A DNA stretch of 64,000 nucleotides from Verrucomicrobiota bacterium (GCA_018648805.1 JABGQM010000012.1:24397-88396), one strand, 5' to 3'. Positions 34,630 through 43,909 are shown, counted from the first letter of the stretch. Notes: generated from the sequence alone by a model not told the origin. Numbers and translations are program-made.

Positions 34630-36711
34630 ATGAACTATGACATCATCATCGTTGGCGCCGGACATGCCGGCTGCGAAGCCGCCTTGGCCGCGGCACGTAT
34701 GGGTATGCAGACCGCGCTGATCACCATGCAGCCCGACAAAGCCGCCAATATGCCATGCAATCCCTCTATCGGAGGCATTGCAAAATCGCATCTGGTCTTC
34801 GAACTTGATGCCCTCGGCGGCGAGATGGCACGCAACACTGATATGACCGGCATTCAGTTCCGCGTTCTGAATACCCGCAAAGGACCCGCCGTACAAGCCA
34901 ATCGCGCCCAGTGCGACAAACAGGCCTATAACAGCCGCATGTGCGCCGTACTCGCCAATACAAGACACCTTGAGATAATCAAAGGGAATGTTGTCGATAT
35001 TGACATCCAGGACAGCGCCGTAACCGCAGTCATTATGAAGGATGGGCAGCACATCCCGGCCAAAAGTGTGGTTATATGCGCCGGGACCTCACTGCGCGGT
35101 TCCATTCATATTGGTGAAGAGACCACCCCCGGAGGGGGCGGCGACCTTCCCGCAGCCAACCAGCTAGGACTGAATCTCCACTCACGGGGATTCAGAACCG
35201 CCAGACTTAAGACCGGAACCCCGCCACGACTCCACAAAGATAGTATAGATTATGACCGTTTGGTGATTCAGCCCGGTGTTGAGCCGCCCCCGTTCTTTTC
35301 CTGCACCGTCAAGAAACTCAGCCCAATGTTCCACGTGGAACATCCCCCCACCGACGCAGACCTCCTCTCAATGTTCCACGTGGAACATCGGAATCCTAGA
35401 GTGGACCACACCCAGACCCGCTGCGCGGGATCAACGCCCAACAACCAACAACCAACAACCAACTCCCAAGCGGTGAGCTCAGACTTGGATGTTGAGCGTT
35501 GGATGTTGGATGTTGGATGTTCGCATTTCCCGCCAGAACTCATGCCTTGGCAACCGGGGGGCGATCAAATGCCCTGTCATTTGGGCCATACAACGGAGGA
35601 AACGCACCGAATTATCCGCGAGAACCTGAATCGTAGCTCACTCTATGGCGGCCAGATATCAGGCACGGGGGTCCGCTACTGTCCCTCTGTAGAGGATAAG
35701 ATCGTAAAATTCCCGGACAAACCGCAGCACCACGTCTTTGTGGAACCGGAGGGACGCAGCACGGACTTGGTCTATCCAAACGGAATATCAAACAGTCTGC
35801 CACGCGATGTGCAGCGGGAGATGGTCCGGTCGATCCCTGGTTTAGAGGAAGCGGTGATCGTGGAGTGGGCTTACGCGATTGAGTATGATTTCGTTGATCC
35901 GACCCAACTCACCCACACGCTGGAGTCGAAATCGATCGAGGGGCTGTTCCTCGCCGGGCAAGTGAATGGCACGACGGGATACGAGGAGGCGGCGGCCCAG
36001 GGCTTCATGGCGGGGGTGAATGCCGCCTTGAAGGTTCAAGGCGAAGCGCCATTTGTGTTGCGCCGGGATGAGGCGTACATCGGGGTATTGATCGACGACC
36101 TGGTGACCAAGGGCACGGATGAGCCTTACCGGATGTTTACCTCGCGGGCGGAGCATCGGCTGTTATTGCGCCAGGATAATGCGCGCTTCAGATTGTGGGA
36201 GCATGCGGTGCGACTTGGAATCGTCGACAGTGAGCTTGTGGTTGAGACTGAGAGATTTGCATCAGATATAGAGAGGGAGAAGCAGCGGATCGAAACCACA
36301 CGCCATGGCGGAAGCACGCTACTGCATGCACTCCGTCAGCGTGGCATGACCTACGCGGCGTTGGAGGGACGGCAGGCGGATCTGGATCCGGTGGTGGCGG
36401 AACAGGTGGAGATCTGGGCGCGCTACGCGGGGTATATCGAGCGCGAGCAGAAGGAGGTCGCGAAGCGGCGCGGGATGGAGGATGTCGCGATTCCGGATGG
36501 GATCGATTATCGGGCGATTGATCCGTTGCGCCTGGAGGCGCGCGAGAAACTGGATCGGATTCGACCGGAAACGCTCGGGCAGGCACTCCGCATTCCGGGC
36601 ATCACGCCGGCGGATATCTCGGTGTTGATGGTGATTGTGGGGCGGAGGGGGACCACCACGGAAAGCACGGAAGATGTGCGGGTAGCCAGCACGAATGGTA
36701 TGAGGACCTGA
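34630..36711 (+). CDS. mnmG: tRNA uridine-5-carboxymethylaminomethyl enzyme MnmG with repeat insertion
   Basis: A 693-aa MnmG (GidA), about 65 residues longer than usual. FAD-binding [32 protein letters not shown] (active-site Cys), [20 protein letters not shown] (second Cys) and [12 protein letters not shown] are intact. Between PPPFFSC and MPWQPGG, where relatives have a short loop, lie residues about 233-298. These hold two MFHVEH peptides encoded by parS-like palindromes and an Asn/Gln/Thr-rich stretch from a family B palindrome. The last 19 codons read through a family A' arm ([12 protein letters not shown]). No stop or frameshift arises, so a functional enzyme with a surface insertion is plausible. 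It is not followed by rsmG or parAB. Confidence 0.95.
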   Translation: MNYDIIIVGAGHAGCEAALAAARMGMQTALITMQPDKAANMPCNPSIGGIAKSHLVFELDALGGEMARNTDMTGIQFRVLNTRKGPAVQANRAQCDKQAYNSRMCAVLANTRHLEIIKGNVVDIDIQDSAVTAVIMKDGQHIPAKSVVICAGTSLRGSIHIGEETTPGGGGDLPAANQLGLNLHSRGFRTARLKTGTPPRLHKDSIDYDRLVIQPGVEPPPFFSCTVKKLSPMFHVEHPPTDADLLSMFHVEHRNPRVDHTQTRCAGSTPNNQQPTTNSQAVSSDLDVERWMLDVGCSHFPPELMPWQPGGDQMPCHLGHTTEETHRIIRENLNRSSLYGGQISGTGVRYCPSVEDKIVKFPDKPQHHVFVEPEGRSTDLVYPNGISNSLPRDVQREMVRSIPGLEEAVIVEWAYAIEYDFVDPTQLTHTLESKSIEGLFLAGQVNGTTGYEEAAAQGFMAGVNAALKVQGEAPFVLRRDEAYIGVLIDDLVTKGTDEPYRMFTSRAEHRLLLRQDNARFRLWEHAVRLGIVDSELVVETERFASDIEREKQRIETTRHGGSTLLHALRQRGMTYAALEGRQADLDPVVAEQVEIWARYAGYIEREQKEVAKRRGMEDVAIPDGIDYRAIDPLRLEAREKLDRIRPETLGQALRIPGITPADISVLMVIVGRRGTTTESTEDVRVASTNGMRT
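35327..35342. promoter_or_regulatory. parS-like ParB-binding site 1, inside mnmG
   Basis: A perfect 16-bp palindrome TGTTCCACGTGGAACA, identical to the chromosomal parS consensus TGTTnCACGTGnAACA. In the mnmG frame it encodes MFHVEH with its flanks. It lies about 17 kb from dnaA. Confidence 0.85.
35372..35387. promoter_or_regulatory. parS-like ParB-binding site 2, inside mnmG
   Basis: A second perfect TGTTCCACGTGGAACA, 45 bp (15 codons) after the first, in the same reading frame and again encoding MFHVEH. Two exact copies of a 16-bp palindrome this close cannot be chance. Confidence 0.85.
35432..35521. repeat. Family B palindromic repeat, copy 4, inside mnmG
   Basis: Left arm CAACGCCCAACAACCAACAA, right arm GTTGAGCGTTGGATGTTGG plus further GTTGGAT units. 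It is translated as part of the MnmG insertion ([13 protein letters not shown] ... [11 protein letters not shown]). Confidence 0.85.
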
Positions 36712-36999
36712 AAATGGTGCTCATTGGATCGGTTCAGTTCACGACAAAGTTCACGAATCAGTTAGGACGGGATAGTTCACAACAAAGTTCACGAGGTGGA
36801 TGCTCTATCGGGGGCTAGATATCCGATGCGTTGGCACTGAAACTGTATCGTGAACATTGTCGTGGACTACCTCGAGAGACTACTCCGTGGACTTTGTCGT
36901 GAACTACTCCGAATACTACTAAGGACACAGTCGGCCTGCTCCCGCACAGCATGGTGCGGGAAGAACCCGCGCAACTGCCATGCGTGCTTTCCGTGGTAG
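36652..36999. repeat. Nested repeat: A' arms around a family C palindrome
   Basis: Outer arms CCACCACGGAAAGCAC (from 36653) and GTGCTTTCCGTGGTAG (36984-36999) belong to the same type as the GxxExxY cassette arms. Inside is a family C inverted repeat (36737-36910) built from GTTCACGACAAAGTTCACGA units and their complement GTGGACTTTGTCGTGAAC, then a hairpin CCCGCAC/GTGCGGG (36941-36960). It fills the 338-bp mnmG-alr gap and overlaps the 3' end of mnmG. Confidence 0.8.
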
Positions 37000-37049
37000 A
37001 CCAACCTTTCTCGGTTGAAACATAGGGGAGCAGCCAGTAGGCTGATGTT

Positions 37050-38186
37050 ATGAAGCGTGTTTTGATAGCGGAGGTGTCGGCGGCGGCGGTGCGGCACAAT
37101 ATCCGGGCGCTGCGCGAGCTTCTGGGGCCTGGCGTCAAGTTCTGTGCGGTGGTGAAGAACAACGCCTATGGTCACGGGATCGATCTCTTGTGGCGGGTTA
37201 TCGCGGAGGAGTCGGACTGGCTGAGCGTGGCCTCGGCCGATGAGGCGATGCGTCTGCGCGAGCTGGGATACGAGGGGCCGCTTCTGATGCTTTTCTGCGC
37301 GCGCTCGTGCGGGGTGGATGGGGAGGCGATTGATCGACTCGCTGAACTGCTGCGCAGTGACGTAACGCTGACGGTGACCGATCCGGCCGATGTTGAACTG
37401 ATCAAGTTGGCCGCCATCGCCTCATCGCGGGTGGCGGCGGTTCATGTCGAGATGGATACAGGTATGACGCGCAGCGGGATTGCAGCGGACCATGTTCGAC
37501 CGCTACTCGACCTGATCGGCGAGACCTCCGAGCTGCGCCTGGATGGTGTCTTTACCCATTTTGCTTCAGCCGATGAAGTGGATGCGGCACCGACGGTAGA
37601 GCAGTTGGATATATTTACTAATGCTGTAACTCGTTCTGGGTTAAGCAGTAAGGTTATTCATCACTGTGACAACTCGGCGGCATCGGTGTCGCTTCCGGCG
37701 GGGCGGATGGATATGGTGCGTGTGGGTCTGATGGTGTACGGCTACCGGCCGGCACCGCATCTGGCGCCCGGGCTTGACCTGAAACCGGCGTTGCGGGTGG
37801 TCTCACAACTGATGCAGATTCACGAGGTGGAGTGTGGCACACGGGTGGGCTACGGGTTGACCCACCGCTGTGAGCGGGCCAGCCGGATCGGCCTGGTGGC
37901 CGGCGGCTACGGTGATGGCTATCTGCGTGCGCTCTCGAATCGCGGGATGGTGCGTGTGGGTGATGTGGCGGCCCCGGTGGTGGGACGGGTATCGATGGAC
38001 CAGATTACGGTCGATCTGACCGATCTCCCCGGCGCGATGGTGGGTGACAGCGTGGAGTTGGTGTCGAACGATCCCACCGCACCCAATAGCGCCGAGAAGC
38101 TGGCCGCAGCAGCAGGAACGATTTCGTACGAAATTCTGACGCGCATGGATTCCCATCGTATGCAGCGGGTGCTTATTGATGCCTGA
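37050..38186 (+). CDS. alr: Alanine racemase
   Basis: A 378-aa PLP enzyme that supplies D-alanine for peptidoglycan. The PLP-lysine motif is VVKNNAYGHG (about 36-45), the barrel contains VHVEMDTGMTRSG and FTHFASAD, and the C-terminal beta domain has the catalytic-Tyr region GYGLTHRCERASRIGLVAGGYGDGY. The ATG at 37050 is 50 bp after the nested repeat. The next gene begins 14 bp after the stop, so co-transcription is likely. Confidence 0.96.
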   Translation: MKRVLIAEVSAAAVRHNIRALRELLGPGVKFCAVVKNNAYGHGIDLLWRVIAEESDWLSVASADEAMRLRELGYEGPLLMLFCARSCGVDGEAIDRLAELLRSDVTLTVTDPADVELIKLAAIASSRVAAVHVEMDTGMTRSGIAADHVRPLLDLIGETSELRLDGVFTHFASADEVDAAPTVEQLDIFTNAVTRSGLSSKVIHHCDNSAASVSLPAGRMDMVRVGLMVYGYRPAPHLAPGLDLKPALRVVSQLMQIHEVECGTRVGYGLTHRCERASRIGLVAGGYGDGYLRALSNRGMVRVGDVAAPVVGRVSMDQITVDLTDLPGAMVGDSVELVSNDPTAPNSAEKLAAAAGTISYEILTRMDSHRMQRVLIDA

Positions 38187-38199
38187 AGGAGGTCATCGG

Positions 38200-39507
38200 G
38201 TGGCAAAATCGCATTGCCTGGTTGTTATGGCCCGCTATCCCCGCCGGGGCAGGAGCAAGACGCGCCTGATTCCGGCCCTGGGACGGCGCGGGGCGGCCGA
38301 GCTGCACCGGCGCATGGCAGGCCATACACTACTGACGGCCCGCCAGGCGGCCTGTGAGCAGGAGATTGATCTCTGCGTCTATGGCACCGGGGCACGGCCG
38401 GGCCGTTTTCGCCGCTGGCTGGGACAGGGACCGCGCTACCGCCGCCAGATCGGTCAGGACTTGGGTCAGCGTATGGCACGGGCCTTCGCCGCACAGTGTG
38501 TCCGGCATGACCGTGTCGTGATCATCGGCACCGACTGCCCCAACCTGACGCCGGCCATCATCGGCGAAGCCTTTGCGCTGCTGGACAACCACGAGTTGGT
38601 GGTGGGGCCCGCGGCGGATGGCGGCTACTACCTGATTGGCTTGAAGCACCCGGTACCCGAGCTGTTTGAGCGTATCACGTGGGGCGGCAAAGAGGTGCTT
38701 CAGCAGACCTTGACGCGCGCACAGAAACTCGATCTTGGTTTTGCCCGTCTGCCGGTCCTGCACGACGTGGATCGTCCTGAAGACCTGCCTGTGTGGGAAG
38801 CCGCCGGTGGAACCGCGGAACATCACAGCAGCGGCTTCCGCCTATCGGTTATCATTCCAGCCCTCAATGAAGCCGACTCTATCGGAGCGGTACTCGACCG
38901 GGTCCGCGCCGACGCGCACGAGACCATCGTGGTGGATGGCGGCAGTGAAGACGAGACACGGACGATTGCGTATGGCAAGGGCGCACGTGTGCTGTCGGCC
39001 CCGCGCAACCGCGCCTGCCAGATGAACGTGGGTGCGCAGGCGGCGACCGGCAATGTGCTTCTTTTTCTGCATGCCGACACGATGCTGCCATCGCACTACG
39101 CAGTCGATGTGCAGCGCACGCTGCTGCGCCGCACGGCGGCAGGGGCATTCCGTTTCCGCCTCGACGGGCAGAGGCGCGCCTGGCGCGTGGTGGAGTGGGG
39201 CACCCGCTGGCGGGCACGACTCTCTGACCTCCCATACGGCGACCAGGCCCTGTTCATGCGCAGCGACCGTTTTCGCGCGATGGGAGGCTTCGCGATCATA
39301 CCGCTCATGGAGAATTTTGAACTGGTCTGCCGCCTGCGCCGGCAGGGCCGGATCCGACTCACGCCGCGTGCGGCCGTGACCTCCGCCCGGCGCTGGAGCC
39401 GACGTGGCGCCCTGCGAACCACCGGGATCAATCAACTCATCATTTGGGGTTACCGGCTGGGGGTAGCGCCCCGCCATCTGGCAGCCTTCTACGACAAGCC
39501 CCGATGA
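38200..39507 (+). CDS. Fused TIGR04282 (DUF2064) and TIGR04283 glycosyltransferase
   Basis: A 435-aa two-domain protein. Residues about 5-205 form a DUF2064/CofC-like nucleotidyl- or glycosyltransferase domain (VMARYPRRGRSKTRLIPALG, GTDCPNLTP, VGPAADGGYYLIGL). Residues about 215-435 form a family 2 glycosyltransferase (SVIIPALNEADSIGAVLDRV, VVDGGSEDET, FLHADTMLP). These two are usually separate adjacent genes. The GTG at 38200 is chosen for its AAGGAGG site 7 nt upstream. It overlaps the next gene by ATGA. The product is probably a lipid or surface glycan; the acceptor is unknown. Confidence 0.88.
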   Translation: MAKSHCLVVMARYPRRGRSKTRLIPALGRRGAAELHRRMAGHTLLTARQAACEQEIDLCVYGTGARPGRFRRWLGQGPRYRRQIGQDLGQRMARAFAAQCVRHDRVVIIGTDCPNLTPAIIGEAFALLDNHELVVGPAADGGYYLIGLKHPVPELFERITWGGKEVLQQTLTRAQKLDLGFARLPVLHDVDRPEDLPVWEAAGGTAEHHSSGFRLSVIIPALNEADSIGAVLDRVRADAHETIVVDGGSEDETRTIAYGKGARVLSAPRNRACQMNVGAQAATGNVLLFLHADTMLPSHYAVDVQRTLLRRTAAGAFRFRLDGQRRAWRVVEWGTRWRARLSDLPYGDQALFMRSDRFRAMGGFAIIPLMENFELVCRLRRQGRIRLTPRAAVTSARRWSRRGALRTTGINQLIIWGYRLGVAPRHLAAFYDKPR

Positions 39508-40151
39508 AGACGCCGCTCGTATATATTGATTTCGATGACGTGCTCTGTCAGACCGCACACACGTTTATTGACGTGGTCGAACGTGAGTTCGGCCGCCGCT
39601 ACGCCTTTGAGGATATTCGCTTCTTCAATCTTGAAAAATCGTTCCACCTCACTCCGCAAGAGTACGACACCCTCATGGCCCTGATACACGATCCCGGTGT
39701 GCTGCGGATCATGCCGCCGATGCCGGGTGTTCTCGACGTCCTCAACAACTGGCAGACCCGCGGCGTACGCACCATCATCGTCACCGGTCGCCCGCCCGCA
39801 ACCGAACCGGTCTGTCACGAATGGCTCGAGCAGCACCGCGTACCGTATGAGCGGGTCGTCTTTGTGGACAAGTATTCACGCGACCATGCAGACCATCCAA
39901 ATGTGCAACTACTTTCACCGCATGACATTAAGGATATGGGGTTCAGCATGGCGGTGGAGGATGCCCCCGCCATGGTGCAGTTCCTGGTTGAGCATACCGC
40001 GATACCGATTGCACTCCTGGACCGGCCCTGGAACCGGGAGCTGGGGTTCTCACACGAGGCGATGGCCGCGCAGATCACGCGCTGCCATGACTGGCCCGCC
40101 GTGGCGGAGCACCTCAGCGAGCTCGCCCAATGTTCTGTTTCACCGCCGTAA
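39504..40151 (+). CDS. 5'-nucleotidase-like HAD phosphatase
   Basis: A 215-aa HAD-superfamily protein of the 5'(3')-deoxyribonucleotidase (NT5C-like) group: nucleophile motif VYIDFDDVLCQT, motif II VTGRPPA and a late acidic motif MAVEDAPAMV. It hydrolyses small phosphate esters or nucleotides. It starts inside the stop of the glycosyltransferase gene (ATGA). Its 3' end overlaps the convergent thioredoxin-like gene by 38 bp. Confidence 0.82.
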   Translation: MKTPLVYIDFDDVLCQTAHTFIDVVEREFGRRYAFEDIRFFNLEKSFHLTPQEYDTLMALIHDPGVLRIMPPMPGVLDVLNNWQTRGVRTIIVTGRPPATEPVCHEWLEQHRVPYERVVFVDKYSRDHADHPNVQLLSPHDIKDMGFSMAVEDAPAMVQFLVEHTAIPIALLDRPWNRELGFSHEAMAAQITRCHDWPAVAEHLSELAQCSVSPP

Positions 40152-41085
40152 GACCCGCGGTCGGGGCGCCCACGGCGGTGCCGTTGCGATCGTAGACATG
40201 CACGTTGGGAATGCTGCGGATGCCGAACTGTTTAATCACGTCGGTGTTCCAGTTGACGACATCGATTTTGACCAGCTTGACATCGGGATCGGTGCGCGCA
40301 ATCTTCTCCAGTTCGGGTCCCATGCGCCGGCAAGGCCCACACCAATCCGCATAGAAATCGACCACGGTTATCTTGCCGGGTACAACGATCTTCTTGAGGT
40401 CGACCCGTTGACCGCCATTGGCTATTTTTCTGACCTCCGGTACCGTATCCGAGCCGGAGGCGCCCGTGGGGGCTACCGCTCTACGTTTGGGCTTCTTACT
40501 GCCTCCAGATGGTGCACCGCCCTCGACCTCGACATGTGAAACGGTCTCTCCGTCAGCTGAAAAGAGGGTAAAGCGGTCATACAGGAAGCAGATCTCGCCG
40601 CCGCTCTTCATCTCCCCCCTGGGCCGACCCAATATCTCGCGGACCTCGGCCAGTGAGGCGCCCTCAAAATCTTTGGGATCCTTGCCTTTGACGCGCACCG
40701 GTTCGGCGGGTTTGGCCTTCTTCGCAGCGGCGGGTGTCGGGAGGGGAACCATGTCGGGGGCCATCTTCTCCAGCATCGCGAGTTGCTGCTCAGGCAGGCC
40801 TGAATCGACCATCTTCTGAAGCATCGGCTCCATCAGCGGTGCGCCGCGGGCCATAGCCTGAAACATACTGGCTCCGAAGAGCAGCAAGCCGAGGATCTGA
40901 ACGCCGAACGGCTTCTTGGCCTCTTCCCAGTGCATGATCAGGAAGACCAGACCGGCCGGCCCCAGGAACAGAACACAGATCCCCCAGACAACGCTCACGC
41001 GAAACGCGGCCACGATCAGCATGATCCCGCCTGCGATCAGGGTCACCCATCCAAAAATCGTCAGCACTAGAAACAGAATGCCCAT
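40114..41085 (-). CDS. Membrane-anchored thioredoxin-domain protein
   Basis: A 323-aa protein with two to three N-terminal membrane helices (residues about 3-75), an Ala/Pro/Lys linker, a small domain around 130-190 (FEGASLAEVREILGRPRGE) and a C-terminal thioredoxin domain (about 225-320) with VVDFYADWCGPCRRM, so the WCGPC redox site is intact. The thioredoxin cis-Pro is present in IRSIPNVHVYD. If the domain faces the periplasm it could reduce or oxidise envelope proteins; topology is not settled. Confidence 0.85.
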   Translation of the reverse strand: MGILFLVLTIFGWVTLIAGGIMLIVAAFRVSVVWGICVLFLGPAGLVFLIMHWEEAKKPFGVQILGLLLFGASMFQAMARGAPLMEPMLQKMVDSGLPEQQLAMLEKMAPDMVPLPTPAAAKKAKPAEPVRVKGKDPKDFEGASLAEVREILGRPRGEMKSGGEICFLYDRFTLFSADGETVSHVEVEGGAPSGGSKKPKRRAVAPTGASGSDTVPEVRKIANGGQRVDLKKIVVPGKITVVDFYADWCGPCRRMGPELEKIARTDPDVKLVKIDVVNWNTDVIKQFGIRSIPNVHVYDRNGTAVGAPTAGLTAVKQNIGRAR

Positions 41086-41233
41086 TGGTCAGCGCCCCTT
41101 CCTTGATCCATCTTCAGGCAGTATGGCGTCAGCAGAGCCCTCTGTATAGGCCAAAAAGGGCATGCTTGCAGGATGGTGGGTGCGGCGATATGCTCTATTC
41201 CGACGCGACGTTGAAAGGAACCGGAGGTGCACT

Positions 41234-42385
41234 ATGAGACGAGATGCAACGATAGCCGGCACGCTTTGCCTGGCGCTGGGTGTGAGCGGCTTGATGCTCG
41301 CGACATGCTGCCAGGCTGAAGGCACGCGTGGACTGAAGATTAAGTATGCATTGGGCGCTCAGCCCGAGAAAACGTTGCCGCGCTACCATGCCGTGATTGT
41401 CGCGATCAACGACTACGCCCAGTGGAATGACCTGGTCTATCCGGAACGGGATGCGCGACGCATCGCTCATATTCTGCGCGAAAGCTACGGATTTGACCGT
41501 ATCGACGAACTCTACGGAGAGAAGGCCTCGCTGCGCTCGTTGCGCCGCAAACTGAGCGACCTGTCGCGTAAGAGCACGGCGGATGACGCGATATTGTTCT
41601 TTTTTGCGGGCCATGGAAAGTTGGTTGAGCGGGGCGACGCGCGGGGCGGCTACCTGGTTCCCTATGGCGGCAGTCTGCATGACGCTTCAACGTGGCTGGC
41701 CTACAAAGAGGTACGCGAATTTCTGAAGAAGACGAGAGCCCGACAGGTTTTGCTTATCAGCGATTCCTGCTACGCCGGGGCCGCCCTGGCCACGCGTGGC
41801 GCGACGACCGAACGTGTGGACCTCACGGATAAGGAGTATGCCTGGTATGGACTGCTCTCAAGCAAGCCGAGTCGCTACGTCCTGACGAGCGGCAATCTCG
41901 AACAGGTCCCCGATGAAAGTGTCTTTGCCGAGCAGTTCACGCGCCAGCTCGAATCGACCAACCTCGTTTTCAGTGCGGCCGAGTTGGCGGGTCGTCTACA
42001 GAAGCCGGTGTTTGATGCGACCGGCAAGCAGGTGCGCTGCGGCGAGATGCAGGGGGTCCTACCGGAGCAGGATGGCCAATTCATCTTTGTGCAGCTGAAG
42101 CCGGTGCTTCAGGACGCCCTCCTGATCGTGCGGGCGCGGCCGGCCAAAGCCAAGCTCAAGGTCAAAGGGGCCAACGCTCAGCATACCAAGGTGATTCTGG
42201 GCGATGAAGCGGCGGACGACTATGTGGCGGTGCACAGCATCCGCTGTCGTCCCGGTGAGGAAATCACCGTGTCGCTATCTGCCAGGGGACACGTTGGCCA
42301 ACGGTTCACCTGTCGCCTGGAGTCTGGAGAGAAGCGCCCCCGCGAGGTAGTCCTCAAGCGGGGGAACATCCGTTTCGGTGGCTAG
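41234..42385 (+). CDS. Secreted caspase-like (C14) peptidase
   Basis: A 383-aa protein with a signal peptide (MRRDATIAGTLCLALGVSGLML...). A caspase-fold domain (about 50-260) has the catalytic His in FFFAGHGK and Cys in LLISDSCYAG. A C-terminal beta-rich, PEGA-like region follows (about 300-383). Bacterial caspase homologues act in signalling or cell death; a secreted one may process envelope proteins. The ATG at 41234 has GGAGGTGC upstream. The next two genes, on the other strand, also encode exported proteins. Confidence 0.88.
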   Translation: MRRDATIAGTLCLALGVSGLMLATCCQAEGTRGLKIKYALGAQPEKTLPRYHAVIVAINDYAQWNDLVYPERDARRIAHILRESYGFDRIDELYGEKASLRSLRRKLSDLSRKSTADDAILFFFAGHGKLVERGDARGGYLVPYGGSLHDASTWLAYKEVREFLKKTRARQVLLISDSCYAGAALATRGATTERVDLTDKEYAWYGLLSSKPSRYVLTSGNLEQVPDESVFAEQFTRQLESTNLVFSAAELAGRLQKPVFDATGKQVRCGEMQGVLPEQDGQFIFVQLKPVLQDALLIVRARPAKAKLKVKGANAQHTKVILGDEAADDYVAVHSIRCRPGEEITVSLSARGHVGQRFTCRLESGEKRPREVVLKRGNIRFGG

Positions 42386-42387
42386 AC

Positions 42388-43155
42388 CTACCACATGACA
42401 GAGAGCTGCGCGAAGACACCGTGGATCAGATCCTCCGAGGTCACATCCCCACCCGCCGCCGCAAAGAGGGCCTTGGTGTCGCTATCCATGCCGTCCTCGA
42501 TGACGATTGCACGGTAGCCCAACTGCGCCTGCCACGCGCCACCGCGCGTCAACTCCAGCGCGGCCTCAGCCTGGTAGCCGGTCGTATCTGCATTCTCGAT
42601 CGACGCGCCTTCATCGCCCGTCGCCAGGTCAAACGACTTGCCGTTGTAGAGCAGCCACGGGTAGTAATACCCGCTGACACGCAGATCCAACGCGGTCTCG
42701 CTGGTCGCCATGAGCGGCACATAGATCGAGCCCGTGATCGCCGGACCGAAGTAGTCGACCTCACCGCCATCGGTCTCATAGCCGAAGTAGTGATAGGCCG
42801 CACCGGCGTAGAGGGCCACATTCTCCATGTTGGCGACTTCATAGGCCACCGACACCAGCAGGTCGAGTCGCTGATCGACTGCTATGTCCCCGTCGCCGGA
42901 CGGAATCGACCATCCTTCACCGGCACCCAACAGCAGTGATGCGCTGAGACGACGGTAGAGCAGATGCACGTAGAGGGACTGTAAACTTCCCTCCCCAACA
43001 TCCACGTCTCCGGCTTCCCAGGTGGCAAACCACGTCCTCATCCCGACCGCCAGGGCAACCCCTTCGCCTTCGTTCTCTGCGGCATGTAACGCCCCGGCAT
43101 GCAGGGCCACCACGCTCACGAGCAGTGCTAAACAGAGTGTCTTTATTGTTCTCAT
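42388..43155 (-). CDS. Outer-membrane beta-barrel protein, unknown function
   Basis: A 255-aa protein with a signal peptide (MRTIKTLCLALLVSVVALHA...LHA) and amphipathic strands rich in aromatic girdle residues (SLYVHLLYRRLSASLLLGAG, VALYAGAAYHYFGYE), ending FAQLSVMW; a terminal aromatic residue is typical for BAM-assembled barrels. GGGAGA lies upstream of the ATG at 43155. It is preceded by a lipoprotein gene 17 bp upstream. It resembles generic porin-like sequences but matches no named family. Confidence 0.75.
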   Translation of the reverse strand: MRTIKTLCLALLVSVVALHAGALHAAENEGEGVALAVGMRTWFATWEAGDVDVGEGSLQSLYVHLLYRRLSASLLLGAGEGWSIPSGDGDIAVDQRLDLLVSVAYEVANMENVALYAGAAYHYFGYETDGGEVDYFGPAITGSIYVPLMATSETALDLRVSGYYYPWLLYNGKSFDLATGDEGASIENADTTGYQAEAALELTRGGAWQAQLGYRAIVIEDGMDSDTKALFAAAGGDVTSEDLIHGVFAQLSVMW

Positions 43156-43172
43156 AATTTTATCTCCCTGCA

Positions 43173-43634
43173 TTATTCGGCCACGAAGACGGTGTCACCC
43201 ACCCTGAACTGCACGATCTTCCCGGTGGCCTCTTCAACCAGATCCACCGTCCCTATGCCGTTGTAGATGTCGTCCATCTCCCACAGCCTGACCATGGTGT
43301 TGTCCACGACACTCACCCCGGACGCGGCTTTGCCAATAATACGACCAGTCCTCTGGTCCAAGCCGTCATTTCCACACTCATCGTTATTGGCCACGAACCA
43401 GGTCGGTGTCCCCTCCATGCCTTCGGCCGTGTATGGCAGGTCGAATCCGATTGGCCACTGACCATTACACTCGCTCTTCGCCGCGCTCTGGTAGCCACCG
43501 GCCAAGAACCGAACGGTGATACTCACGTCATCGTCCAGGTTAAAGGTGAAGCCGTCCTTCACCTCGGCACTCTCGTCGCATCCCACTCCCGTGAGAGCCA
43601 ACAAAAGCACAGCTGCATATAGCTTTATGTGCAT
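43173..43634 (-). CDS. Small lipoprotein, unknown function
   Basis: A 153-aa protein with a lipoprotein signal (MHIKLYAAVLLLALTGVGC; lipobox LTGVGC). A beta-rich region with a Cys pair (SECNGQ, NDECGND) and a C-terminal small domain (GTVDLVEEATGKIVQFRVGD) follow. GAGGAGA lies upstream of the ATG at 43634. It is the first gene of a likely pair with the beta-barrel gene. A palindrome lies 22 bp upstream of the start. Confidence 0.75.
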   Translation of the reverse strand: MHIKLYAAVLLLALTGVGCDESAEVKDGFTFNLDDDVSITVRFLAGGYQSAAKSECNGQWPIGFDLPYTAEGMEGTPTWFVANNDECGNDGLDQRTGRIIGKAASGVSVVDNTMVRLWEMDDIYNGIGTVDLVEEATGKIVQFRVGDTVFVAE

Positions 43635-43655
43635 CTTAGTCTCCTCTTTTTTAGT

Positions 43656-43674
43656 TGTGTCTAAACTAGACACA
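43656..43674. promoter_or_regulatory. Candidate operator palindrome
   Basis: A perfect inverted repeat TGTGTCTA-AAC-TAGACACA, located 22 bp upstream of the lipoprotein ATG. The size and position suit a dimeric repressor. No regulator is known. Confidence 0.5.
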
Positions 43675-43909
43675 TTCCCCTTGTACACCCGCCCGACAAG
43701 TAACGCAAGATAAAGATTACCGTATTAGTCATCTTTTTATCAGAACAGTGTGGCTGGCTGATTCGCTTGGGTTTGCAGTAGCGCGGGCCGAGACGTGTTC
43801 CCTCATCGCACGGCCCTCGGGCCGGGACGGCCCGGGGATACTCGAGGCAATTGGCCAGCCACGTAAAAGGAACTGGATGGCAGGCGGGGCTTGGATTACG
43901 GTTGGACGC

